Below, piece by piece: positions 57,053 through 64,000 of a DNA stretch of 64,000 nucleotides. Source of the DNA: Psychrobacter glacincola (lineage in GTDB: Bacteria; Pseudomonadota; Gammaproteobacteria; Pseudomonadales; Moraxellaceae); the NCBI RefSeq assembly GCF_904846075.1, contig NZ_CAJGZH010000002.1, positions 744,001-808,000 on the forward strand, read 5' to 3'. The notes under the pieces were generated by a model. That model had not been told where the DNA came from and ran no database searches. It saw only the letters and a program-made list of their open reading frames with translations. Each line of letters starts with the position of its first letter. Within the stretch, counting starts at the first letter, position 1. The position numbers were made by a program, and so were the translations under genes.

Positions 57053-57103
57053 AATCACTATGGTTATTTAAACATCAACTTAAATGGCTATTAAAATGCT
57101 CAC

Positions 57104-57859
57104 CTAATAAGTCGTCGGGGTGTGCGCACTAACAATGCGAGTCACGCCATCAGTAGGATTGATAAAAGTATGCGGGCGAATGGTATCAATCACGTAGCTA
57201 TCCCCTTGGTTTAAGAGATACGTCGTCTCATCGATACGGATAAGAATTTTGCCTTCAATAACGGTGCCAATCTCTTCACCTTCGTGGGCGATTTTTTCTT
57301 CCGTTGAGCTGTTCGGTTGATACACCTCAATCAAAAAACCCAAATTCTTGGTGGTACTACAGTTATATACCTGTCTTAGCGACACTCTGCTACTCGGTTC
57401 GCTCAACTCCAACAAATCCTTTGGCGTTACTACGACTCTCGCCTTTGGTTCCTTCCATTCATCGCTAAAAAACGTGGTCAAATCAGAACCCAATACCGCC
57501 AAAATTGCCTTTAGCGTATTCACTGCTGGACTGACTTTATTGCGCTCAATGGAGCTAATAGAAGTATTGGTTAATCCTGACAATTTCGCAAGCTTACGTT
57601 GCGAGTAGCCTTTTGCGAGACGCAGCTGATTGATCTTTTTACCGATATCCTCTTCTGGCGACTCATCATTTTCGGCTGACATCGCTGCCTCAGAGTCTGT
57701 CAGCTCATCTTCATCATCACCACTGATGCCGTCATCTGTATCGATATCAGCCTTATCGCTGGCAACATCAGCGTCAATGCTGCTATTAATATCAATGTCA
57801 GTGCTGGCATTGTCTACATTGCCTTCAGTAGTGCTATTCAGTTTGGGGTTTGCTGGCAT
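57104..57859 (-). CDS. XRE-cupin transcriptional regulator (PuuR-like) with acidic N-terminal extension
   Basis: 251 residues from the ATG at 57859, the only start that keeps the overlap with puuD short (26 bases). Residues 15-70 are an Asp/Ser/Glu-rich stretch. The HTH follows at 71-125 (KINQLRLAKGYSQRKLAKLSGL), and the C-terminal cupin domain spans 165-250 (HEGEEIGTVIEGKILI). E. coli PuuR, which represses putrescine genes, is 185 residues and lacks the extension. Position next to puuD and divergent from puuA supports the same role here. Confidence 0.85.
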   Translation of the reverse strand: MPANPKLNSTTEGNVDNASTDIDINSSIDADVASDKADIDTDDGISGDDEDELTDSEAAMSAENDESPEEDIGKKINQLRLAKGYSQRKLAKLSGLTNTSISSIERNKVSPAVNTLKAILAVLGSDLTTFFSDEWKEPKARVVVTPKDLLELSEPSSRVSLRQVYNCSTTKNLGFLIEVYQPNSSTEEKIAHEGEEIGTVIEGKILIRIDETTYLLNQGDSYVIDTIRPHTFINPTDGVTRIVSAHTPTTY

Positions 57860-58574
57860 AGTGAATGAATTCCGCGAATAGAAATTTGGACAAGTCGTCT
57901 TGTGCATAATTTAACTCAGGATGCCATTGTACACCAATCATAAATGGATGTTGCAACAAGCTGATGGCTTCGACCAAACCATCAGGCGCTAGAGCCTCAA
58001 CCAATAAACGCGCGCCCACTTTATTGATTGCTTGTTTATGTAGCGAGTTAACGTGCCATTTTTCACCAAAGGCGGCAAGCCTGCCATTTGGTTGAATAAT
58101 CACGTCATGAACTGGCTGATACTGCACTTCAAGTGGCTGAGTATTGTCCTCTAAATGTGGCTCATAAAACCCCTCTACTTCCCGCCAATCAGGATGTAGC
58201 GTGCCACCAAAATGCACATTCATCTCTTGCAAACCTCGGCAAACCGCTAGTAATGGAGTGCCAGTCTTGTCTGCATAATCCAACAATTTAAAGCTCAGCT
58301 CATCACGACCTAAGTCTTGTTTCGCTTCGATATGCGTCGCGCCATAACGCGTTGGTGCCACGTTACTATAACTGCCCGTTAACAAAATCCCATCTGCGAT
58401 ATTCAGTAGCGCCTCAAAGTTTTCGCTATCGGCAGCAGTATTTGGCAGCAGTATGGGATTGCCACCATAAAAATTCACGGCATCGATATATTTTTGATAC
58501 ACCGCTTGTGCTGGCTGCCCATCAACCATCTTATGACAAGAAACAATAGCAATAATAGGTCTAGAATTTTTCAT
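57834..58574 (-). CDS. puuD: Gamma-glutamyl-GABA hydrolase (class I glutamine amidotransferase-like)
   Basis: 246 residues. The nucleophile Cys112 is in LLAVCRGLQEMNV and the catalytic His is in GVQWHPELNYA. The family cleaves gamma-glutamyl-GABA to glutamate and GABA, the last step of the Puu pathway. The 3' end overlaps the regulator gene by 26 bases, so the two are translated together. Transcribed away from puuA. Confidence 0.9.
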   Translation of the reverse strand: MKNSRPIIAIVSCHKMVDGQPAQAVYQKYIDAVNFYGGNPILLPNTAADSENFEALLNIADGILLTGSYSNVAPTRYGATHIEAKQDLGRDELSFKLLDYADKTGTPLLAVCRGLQEMNVHFGGTLHPDWREVEGFYEPHLEDNTQPLEVQYQPVHDVIIQPNGRLAAFGEKWHVNSLHKQAINKVGARLLVEALAPDGLVEAISLLQHPFMIGVQWHPELNYAQDDLSKFLFAEFIHYASKPQTE

Positions 58575-59041
58575 ACCGTCTTCCCTAGTTATAACAAATA
58601 GACCTCATCGTCTATATTGTTCAATCCTTTATTTAGCTAAAACTTAACACAGCATCTCATAAAATGTAAACTATAAATTTCAATATCGCCGATAATAATA
58701 ATAAAATCGAATAAATGCATTAATTTGAGATAATTTTAAATAAAAATTGACAACTATATTTTTCACACCTATATTGGAAGTCATCAGCGAGACATTAAAC
58801 AAGGGTTGACGTTTATATCTCGATGTTAAGGGCTAAGAACAGCGAAATATAAAGAATTCATATTATTAATAAAATCTGTTTTGAGAAACCTAAAGAGACA
58901 CATAAAGACTGTTTAAATAAGACGTAATCAATCGCTGTTTTACCAAGCACTGGTTAGAAATATCACTAAAAGACGATGCGCCAGCAGTATCCGTATTGAC
59001 AATAATCCCAGTAATTCTAAAAATTCATAGGAAGAATAGAC
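58575..59041. other. Divergent promoter region between puuD and puuA
   Basis: 467 bases, AT-rich, no gene. It contains a near-consensus sigma-70 promoter for puuA (listed separately). On the minus strand TTGAAA, 16 bases, TATGAG (about 58680) is a weaker pair for puuD. I see no clear palindromic operator. Confidence 0.5.
58747..58775 (+). promoter_or_regulatory. Probable sigma-70 promoter of puuA
   Basis: TTGACA (58747-58752), a 17-base spacer and TATATT (58770-58775) form a near-consensus promoter. It lies about 266 bases before the puuA ATG, giving a long 5' leader. Confidence 0.65.
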
Positions 59042-60385
59042 ATGATGACAACCAATGGAATGGTCGAATCTGCAAACAACACCGAATACGTTTATGTTGC
59101 GGCAGGTGATATTAATGGCTTACTTCGTGGTAAGCGCATCCCTTTCAATCAAATGGAAAAAGCAGAAAACGGTGCGATACGATTGCCTTTATCTATCTTA
59201 GGCGTTGATATTTGGGGTGCTGATGTCATCGAGTCTTCTCAATGTAATGGCGATATAGATGCCATTGCCCGTCCTACTGGTCGTGCCGCCTATCCACTTC
59301 TCAATACCAGTGCGCCTTCATCGCTATTGCCCGTTTGGCTTTATACAGAAAATAACGAACCTTATTACGGTGATGCCAGACACGTTTTGGATTACATTAG
59401 CAAAAAATTCAAAGCGCTTGGTTTGACTCCAGTGATGGCCACTGAGCTGGAATTTTATTTGGTTGACTATACTGAAGGCGAAACGCCAAGACCACCTATC
59501 CGCCCCAAAAGCGGGCTAAGACTGAATAAAACCTCAATTTTGAGTATCAATGATCTATTACAATTCGATGAATTTTTAGACGAAGTTTATGCACAGTGCA
59601 AAAAGCTCGATATCCCAGCAGATGCCGCTTTGGCAGAGAATGGCTGTGGTCAGTTTGAGATTAATTTATTACACGTAGACGATCCACTGAAAGCCGCTGA
59701 CGATGCGATTTTGTTCAAACAGGTCGTCAAAGCCGTCGCTGCTCGCCGTAAACTCACCGCGACATTCATGGCAAAACCTTTTGGTCTGCAGTCGGGTAAT
59801 GGTTTTCATGTGCATTGCAGCTTATTAGATAAAGACGGTAATAATGTCTTTGATGATGGGTCAGATGAAGGCTCAGATATCTTGCGCCATGCAGTCGCCG
59901 GCTTGTTAAAGACCATGTCAGATTGCACGTTGCTATTTGCCCCACATGTGAATTCTTATCGCCGCTTTACACCCGGTACGCTAGCGCCAAACAATGTGTC
60001 ATGGGGTTATGAAAACCGCACGGCGGCAGTACGTATCCCTGGTGGTGACTCAAAAGCACGCCGTATCGAGCACCGTGTCTCTGGCGCTGACGCCAATCCT
60101 TATCTGGTCTGTAGTGCGGTACTGGCAGGTATGCTGTATGGCATCGAAAACAAGCTAGAAGCGCCAGAACCCATTAATAGTATTACTTACGACGAAGCAG
60201 AGCTTAAGACCTTGCCACTAGACTGGCTCTCAGCCATCCGCAAATTTGAAAGCAGTGATGTGATTGATTCGCTGTTCCCAAGCGAGATGATTGAGCTGTT
60301 GATCGCGGTCAAAAAGCAAGAAGCCAAACGCTTTGCTCAGCAAGTGACCAACCTTGAATACCTCACCTATTTACAGGATGTTTGA
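59042..60385 (+). CDS. puuA: Glutamine synthetase-like gamma-glutamylputrescine synthetase
   Basis: 447 residues of the glutamine synthetase fold. Metal- and substrate-binding segments are TELEFYLVD, ENGCGQFEINLLH, the histidine motif GNGFHVHCSL and the ATP-contacting RRFTPG, with NRTAAVRIPGG later. The PuuA subfamily ligates glutamate to putrescine with ATP. GGAAG precedes the ATG by 7 bases. Located directly before puuB, with which it likely forms one unit. Other gamma-glutamyl polyamine ligases are possible. Confidence 0.88.
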   Translation: MMTTNGMVESANNTEYVYVAAGDINGLLRGKRIPFNQMEKAENGAIRLPLSILGVDIWGADVIESSQCNGDIDAIARPTGRAAYPLLNTSAPSSLLPVWLYTENNEPYYGDARHVLDYISKKFKALGLTPVMATELEFYLVDYTEGETPRPPIRPKSGLRLNKTSILSINDLLQFDEFLDEVYAQCKKLDIPADAALAENGCGQFEINLLHVDDPLKAADDAILFKQVVKAVAARRKLTATFMAKPFGLQSGNGFHVHCSLLDKDGNNVFDDGSDEGSDILRHAVAGLLKTMSDCTLLFAPHVNSYRRFTPGTLAPNNVSWGYENRTAAVRIPGGDSKARRIEHRVSGADANPYLVCSAVLAGMLYGIENKLEAPEPINSITYDEAELKTLPLDWLSAIRKFESSDVIDSLFPSEMIELLIAVKKQEAKRFAQQVTNLEYLTYLQDV

Positions 60386-60386
60386 T

Positions 60387-61763
60387 ATGTCAAATAGCAA
60401 CTCAAGTAGCAATTTAAACGGCAATGCAGGAACGAACCAAAACCTATCCTCGAATAACACGCGCAATATCCCGCATTATTCAGACAAAGGGCAATATCCT
60501 GATAGCTATTATGCAGCCAGTCGTAATCCTAAGCCGGATAGACCAACGCTAAAGAATGATATCCAAGTGGAAATATGTGTGGTTGGTGGCGGCTATAGCG
60601 GTTTATCCACTGCCCTGCATCTCATTGAAACCGATCATGAAGTCGTGGTTTTAGAAGGCGCGCAAATTGGTTGGGGCGCATCAGGGCGTAATGGCGGTCA
60701 AATCGTCAATGGTCTAAATGCCAGCCTACAAAAAATCAAAAAGTCTTATGGTCAAGAAAATGCAAACTTCGTCGGTCAACTCGTGACCCGCGGTGGCAAA
60801 ATCATTCGTCGTTTTATTAGAGATTACGATATCAACTGTGATCTTAAAGAAAAAAACATCTTTGCGGCATTAAATAATGGACAGCTAAAAGACTTGCAAG
60901 AAACGCATGCACTGTGGGAGAGCCATGGTATGCATGATCGAGAAATGCTCGATAAGCGCGGTATCCAAGAGCATATAAAATCAGATGCCTATGTGGGCGG
61001 AGTCATCGATCACTCTGGTGGACACTTTCATCCACTAAATCTTGCCCTAGGTGAAGCATCTGCCATTGAGCAAGGCGGCGGCACCATTTATGAAAACACC
61101 TTAGTGGTTGATATTGAGTATGCTGACGATGCTATCAAAGTCATCACAGAGTTTGGCACCGTAACTTGTAAGCAGGCGGTGCTGTGCGGCAATGCCTATC
61201 TCAATAAAGTCATCCCAAAACTGACTGACCGTGTCATGCCCGTATCGACTCAGATTATCGCCACCGAGCCATTAGGTGATTTAGCAGATCAGCTCCTCCC
61301 AACCGACGTCTGTGTTGAGGACGTACGCTATATTCTTGATTACTATCGCCTGTCAGCAGATAAGCGCATGTTATTTGGTGGCGGTACGGTCTACGGTGGT
61401 CAAGACCCCGCTGATATCACAGCTAAAATCCGACCAAATATGAATAGGATATTCCCAGAGCTACGTGACGTCAAAATCGACTATGCGTGGAGTGGTAACT
61501 TTGCGTTGTCTTTTTCCCGCGTACCACAAATGGGCAAACTACATGAGCGAGTATACTTCGCCCATGGCTATAGTGGTCATGGCGTGACAGGCTCGCATCT
61601 ATTTGGACAAATATTAGCCGATGCCATCAATGGTAAAACCAAAGAGTTCGATGCTTTTGCACAAATTCCTTGGATTCCGTTCCCAGGTGGTCGAGCCCTA
61701 CGTGTGCCTTACTCTGTCATGGGCTCATGGTGGTATGCGCTAAAAGATACCACTGGCATGTAA
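60387..61763 (+). CDS. puuB: FAD-dependent gamma-glutamylputrescine oxidase
   Basis: 458 residues from the ATG at 60387, one base after the puuA stop, with AGGA 8 bases upstream. After a Ser/Asn-rich leader, the FAD Rossmann motif VGGGYSGLS is at about 66-74, then GWGASGRNGGQ, and the C-terminal FAD-contact FAHGYSGHGVTGSHL. DAO family. It oxidises the aldehyde-forming step of the Puu pathway, with oxygen as acceptor. The first 50 residues are unusual in composition. Confidence 0.9.
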   Translation: MSNSNSSSNLNGNAGTNQNLSSNNTRNIPHYSDKGQYPDSYYAASRNPKPDRPTLKNDIQVEICVVGGGYSGLSTALHLIETDHEVVVLEGAQIGWGASGRNGGQIVNGLNASLQKIKKSYGQENANFVGQLVTRGGKIIRRFIRDYDINCDLKEKNIFAALNNGQLKDLQETHALWESHGMHDREMLDKRGIQEHIKSDAYVGGVIDHSGGHFHPLNLALGEASAIEQGGGTIYENTLVVDIEYADDAIKVITEFGTVTCKQAVLCGNAYLNKVIPKLTDRVMPVSTQIIATEPLGDLADQLLPTDVCVEDVRYILDYYRLSADKRMLFGGGTVYGGQDPADITAKIRPNMNRIFPELRDVKIDYAWSGNFALSFSRVPQMGKLHERVYFAHGYSGHGVTGSHLFGQILADAINGKTKEFDAFAQIPWIPFPGGRALRVPYSVMGSWWYALKDTTGM

Positions 61764-61862
61764 ACGCATAAAAGCTTTGAATAATAAACATTTAATAAAG
61801 TATTTTTATTTTAAAAGCGGTCGTTACAGTCACCTATCATAGCAACGGATTGTTGTGATAGG

Positions 61863-61899
61863 GCGCGATAGACAGTTGATTCGCTACTGTCTGTCGCGC
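61863..61899 (+). repeat. Long hairpin between puuB and the NhaC gene
   Basis: GCGCGATAGACAGT (61863-61876) pairs with ACTGTCTGTCGCGC (61886-61899), 13 of 14 Watson-Crick plus one G-U, with a 9-base loop. There is no T run close by. It may be a processing or attenuation element, or a weak terminator. Confidence 0.55.
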
Positions 61900-61958
61900 G
61901 TCAACCATAGAATAGAGCTTGTTTAAAAAAACAATGAGGTTTTACAGGGAGCGTAAAT

Positions 61959-63452
61959 ATGAACATGAAGCTCAATGATGCTGTCGAAGGACAGTATCAT
62001 AATAAGCGAGTATTTCTCACCGTCATAGTAGCCGTCGTCATCTATCTGGCTTTTGCTTGGCTATCTACCAGCCGTGCCCCAGACCAATCTTGGGGCGCCT
62101 TATCTTTACTACCAACATTACTAGTATTAGTCACTGCCATTGTCTCTAGGCGACCATTTGAATCCATGATCGCAGGCTGTGTCGCTGGCCTTGTGATGCT
62201 CAACCCTTTTGATTTGGTCTCCCCTTTTGCAGACAACATGTCGATGGTGCTGGGTAATGAGACCATTATTTGGATTGTTCTGGTCTGCGGTCTGATGGGT
62301 GGTCTCATTCAACTGCTTGAGATTAGTGGGTGTCTAGATGGCTTTAGTGAATGGCTACAAAAAATCATTAAGTCGCGCCGTCAGTCATTGTTGGCCACCT
62401 TTGCTTTGGGCGTGGTGGTTTTCATTGATGACTATTTGAACTGTCTAGCCGTATCAACCTCCGTCAAAAAACTCACTGACGTCTATAACGTTTCTCGTGA
62501 GAAGCTTGCTTATATTGTCGATTCAACCGCCGCACCGATGTGTATTATCGTGCCTATTTCTACTTGGGCGGTCTACTTTGCCGGTCTTTTAGAAGAAAAT
62601 GGCGTGGCTGGCGATGGTGAAGGTATTGGGCTTTATATCAGCGCGATTCCTTATATGGCATATGCTTGGTTTGCACTTTTGATTGTATTTTTGGTCGCGT
62701 ATGGCATTTTGGGTGACTGGGGTCCGATGAAAAAAGCCGAGGCACGCGCCAAAGCGGGTAATCCTGTTCCTGAAGCCTTTGTCGAAGAGCAACTGATCTC
62801 AAACGTCCAAGCCAAACGTAAACTATCGTTCAAAGCCAATATCGCAAACTTTGCTTTCCCAATGATTTTGTTAATTGTCTCGACGGTTTACTTCGAAATC
62901 GATCTATTACGCGGTGCATTATTGACCTGTTTTGTGACCGTCGTTGTCTATTGGATGCAAGGCATTTTAAGTTTTGAGACGCAAGTTGAAGCCATCTTTA
63001 AAGGCTTTAAAGTCATGCTTTATCCGCTCTCAACCGTCATCGGTGGTTTTTTCTTAAAAGCCATCAATGATGAGCTTGGTATGACCTCATATGTGATTGA
63101 AGCTATCACGCCTTATATGACCATTATTATTTTCCCTGCCGTCATTTTTGCCGTCATGGCTTTTTTAACTTTTGCCACATCCTCAAGCTGGGGTTTGTAT
63201 GTCCTTGCCATGCCGATTGTCTTTCCAATTTCTATTGCACTAGGCGTTAGCACTCCCCTTATGATTGGCGCATTGTTATCGGCTTCTTCATTTGGTAGCC
63301 ATGCTTGCTTCTTTAGTGATTCATCGCTACTTGCCGCGCAAGGTGCTGGCTGCTCCCCTATGCAGCATGCCTTTACCCAGTTCCCCTATGCCATGCTCGG
63401 TGCGGGCTTATCCGTCGTCACCTTCTTAGGATTGGGTTATATGATGGCTTAA
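61959..63452 (+). CDS. NhaC-type Na+/H+ antiporter family protein
   Basis: 497 residues, around twelve membrane segments, with the family stretch DDYLNCLAVSTSVKKLTD and the later conserved half FSDSSLLAAQGAGC. Relatives are sodium/proton antiporters, and some are annotated near polyamine or amino-acid genes, where they may import the substrate. GGGAG is 7 bases ahead of the ATG. The location between puuB and aguB suggests a link with putrescine or agmatine uptake; this is an inference. Confidence 0.85.
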   Translation: MNMKLNDAVEGQYHNKRVFLTVIVAVVIYLAFAWLSTSRAPDQSWGALSLLPTLLVLVTAIVSRRPFESMIAGCVAGLVMLNPFDLVSPFADNMSMVLGNETIIWIVLVCGLMGGLIQLLEISGCLDGFSEWLQKIIKSRRQSLLATFALGVVVFIDDYLNCLAVSTSVKKLTDVYNVSREKLAYIVDSTAAPMCIIVPISTWAVYFAGLLEENGVAGDGEGIGLYISAIPYMAYAWFALLIVFLVAYGILGDWGPMKKAEARAKAGNPVPEAFVEEQLISNVQAKRKLSFKANIANFAFPMILLIVSTVYFEIDLLRGALLTCFVTVVVYWMQGILSFETQVEAIFKGFKVMLYPLSTVIGGFFLKAINDELGMTSYVIEAITPYMTIIIFPAVIFAVMAFLTFATSSSWGLYVLAMPIVFPISIALGVSTPLMIGALLSASSFGSHACFFSDSSLLAAQGAGCSPMQHAFTQFPYAMLGAGLSVVTFLGLGYMMA

Positions 63453-63572
63453 GCCAACCTTAACATTATTATTGTAATCATTGACTAACGGGCAATGAGA
63501 GATGGTTCGTTAATCAATAAAAACAGCCTTTTTATGTGGTACTCACTAATAAATACGATAAGGATTTAGATC

Positions 63573-64000
63573 ATGCGCAATGTTACCGTTGCTACGACTC
63601 AAATGGCATGTGGTTGGGATATACAACAAAATATTGCCACTGCTACTGACTTGGTCACCAAAGCCGCCAAAGCGGGTGCCAATATCATTTTGCTACAAGA
63701 GTTGTTTGAGACGCCTTACTTCTGCCAAGTTCATGACTTTGATTACTTTACCCTTGCGACCGCAGTTGAGGATAATGCGGCCATCAATCACTTCAAACAG
63801 TTGGCTAAAGACTTAGAAGTGGTATTACCGATTAGCTTTTATGAAAAATCAGGCAATACCTTTTTTAATAGCGTGACCGTGATTGATGCCGATGGCGAGA
63901 TACTTGGCACTTATCGTAAAACGCACATACCAGATGGCATTCCTTATGCCGAAAAATTCTACTTTACCCCCGGCGACACAGGATTCAAGGTTTGGCAAAC
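63573..64000 (+). CDS. aguB: N-carbamoylputrescine amidase (partial, 3' end outside window)
   Basis: The first 142 codons of a nitrilase-superfamily enzyme, starting at an ATG with AAGGA 8 bases upstream. The first two catalytic residues are seen: Glu in ILLQELFETPYFCQ and Lys in YRKTHIPDG. The catalytic Cys lies beyond base 64000. The sequence fits AguB, which releases putrescine, CO2 and ammonia from N-carbamoylputrescine. It lies 120 bases after the NhaC gene on the same strand, so agmatine breakdown feeds putrescine to the Puu genes upstream. Confidence 0.9.
   Translation, partial: MRNVTVATTQMACGWDIQQNIATATDLVTKAAKAGANIILLQELFETPYFCQVHDFDYFTLATAVEDNAAINHFKQLAKDLEVVLPISFYEKSGNTFFNSVTVIDADGEILGTYRKTHIPDGIPYAEKFYFTPGDTGFKVWQ

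Noticed and set aside
1..64000. tRNA, rRNA, CRISPR arrays, prophage or defence islands
   Set aside because: I looked for tRNA T-arm patterns, regularly spaced repeats, integrase or capsid genes and restriction/toxin pairs, and found none. A tRNAscan-SE run and a profile search would settle it.

Overview
The window reads as ordinary chromosome of a gamma-proteobacterium of the Moraxellaceae, most probably Psychrobacter. This is an inference from gene content: the rnhA/dnaQ/fimL-like/nudC/rsxB/nth/metK run, paired BCCT osmolyte transporters, a poxvirus-type topoisomerase IB, acyl-CoA degradation genes, moderate GC and AT-rich spacers. No rRNA, tRNA, CRISPR array, prophage or complete insertion sequence was found. 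The only mobile-type DNA is a small family of TA-flanked inverted-repeat elements starting GGGCGTGTC (170 bp at 5184-5353, 58 bp at 43689-43746, and two lone ends).

Layout. 1-5.2 kb: a lysine / 2-aminoadipate catabolic block on the minus strand (class III transaminase, HglS 2-oxoadipate decarboxylase, ALDH7-type dehydrogenase cut by the window edge) plus a LysR regulator. 5.2-7.5 kb: MITE, MFS efflux gene and arfB. 7.5-14.4 kb: an acyl-CoA oxidation block (acyl-CoA dehydrogenase, NADP oxidoreductase, two SDRs, a CitE-like lyase) divergent from a GlxA/AraC-type regulator, with repeats between them that may be operators. 14.4-17.5 kb: a Tat-exported LD-carboxypeptidase, a YkvA protein and two small envelope proteins. 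17.9-26.9 kb: a plus-strand housekeeping run (RNase HI-DnaQ fusion, FimL-like, NudC, RsxB, Nth, a DJ-1 protein, MetK, DUF3144). 27-32.6 kb: a Kazal-like lipoprotein, two tandem BCCT transporters and a PQQ-type sugar dehydrogenase. 32.8-40.5 kb: ClpB with a heat-shock-like promoter, an L,D-transpeptidase, an SDR plus acyl-CoA synthetase, and topoisomerase IB. 40.7-44.9 kb: GNAT, PpnP, prfB with its programmed +1 frameshift, a HAD-IB phosphatase, a membrane protein and a gamma-carbonic anhydrase. 45.3-50.9 kb: carA, carB, greA. 51.3-57 kb: two secreted proteins of unknown function, a radical-SAM / partner pair linked to DNA repair, and a glycosyltransferase. 57.1-64 kb: polyamine catabolism (cupin-XRE regulator, PuuD, PuuA, PuuB, an NhaC-type antiporter, and the start of AguB).

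Working together: the left edge would take piperideine-6-carboxylate to 2-aminoadipate, then 2-oxoadipate, then 2-hydroxyglutarate. The right edge would take N-carbamoylputrescine to putrescine (AguB) and then through gamma-glutamylated intermediates to GABA (PuuA, PuuB, PuuD); a PuuC-type dehydrogenase is not in the window.

The most interesting signal is the rnhA-dnaQ junction. A run of nine A residues holds the two domains in one frame. A one-base change either way in the run ends RNase HI at once, and one of those frames gives a TAATG overlap with an internal ATG that has its own ribosome binding site. The fusion may therefore be a recent one-base event, a slippage-controlled gene, or a sequencing error. 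I did not find a convincing wholly new multi-gene system.
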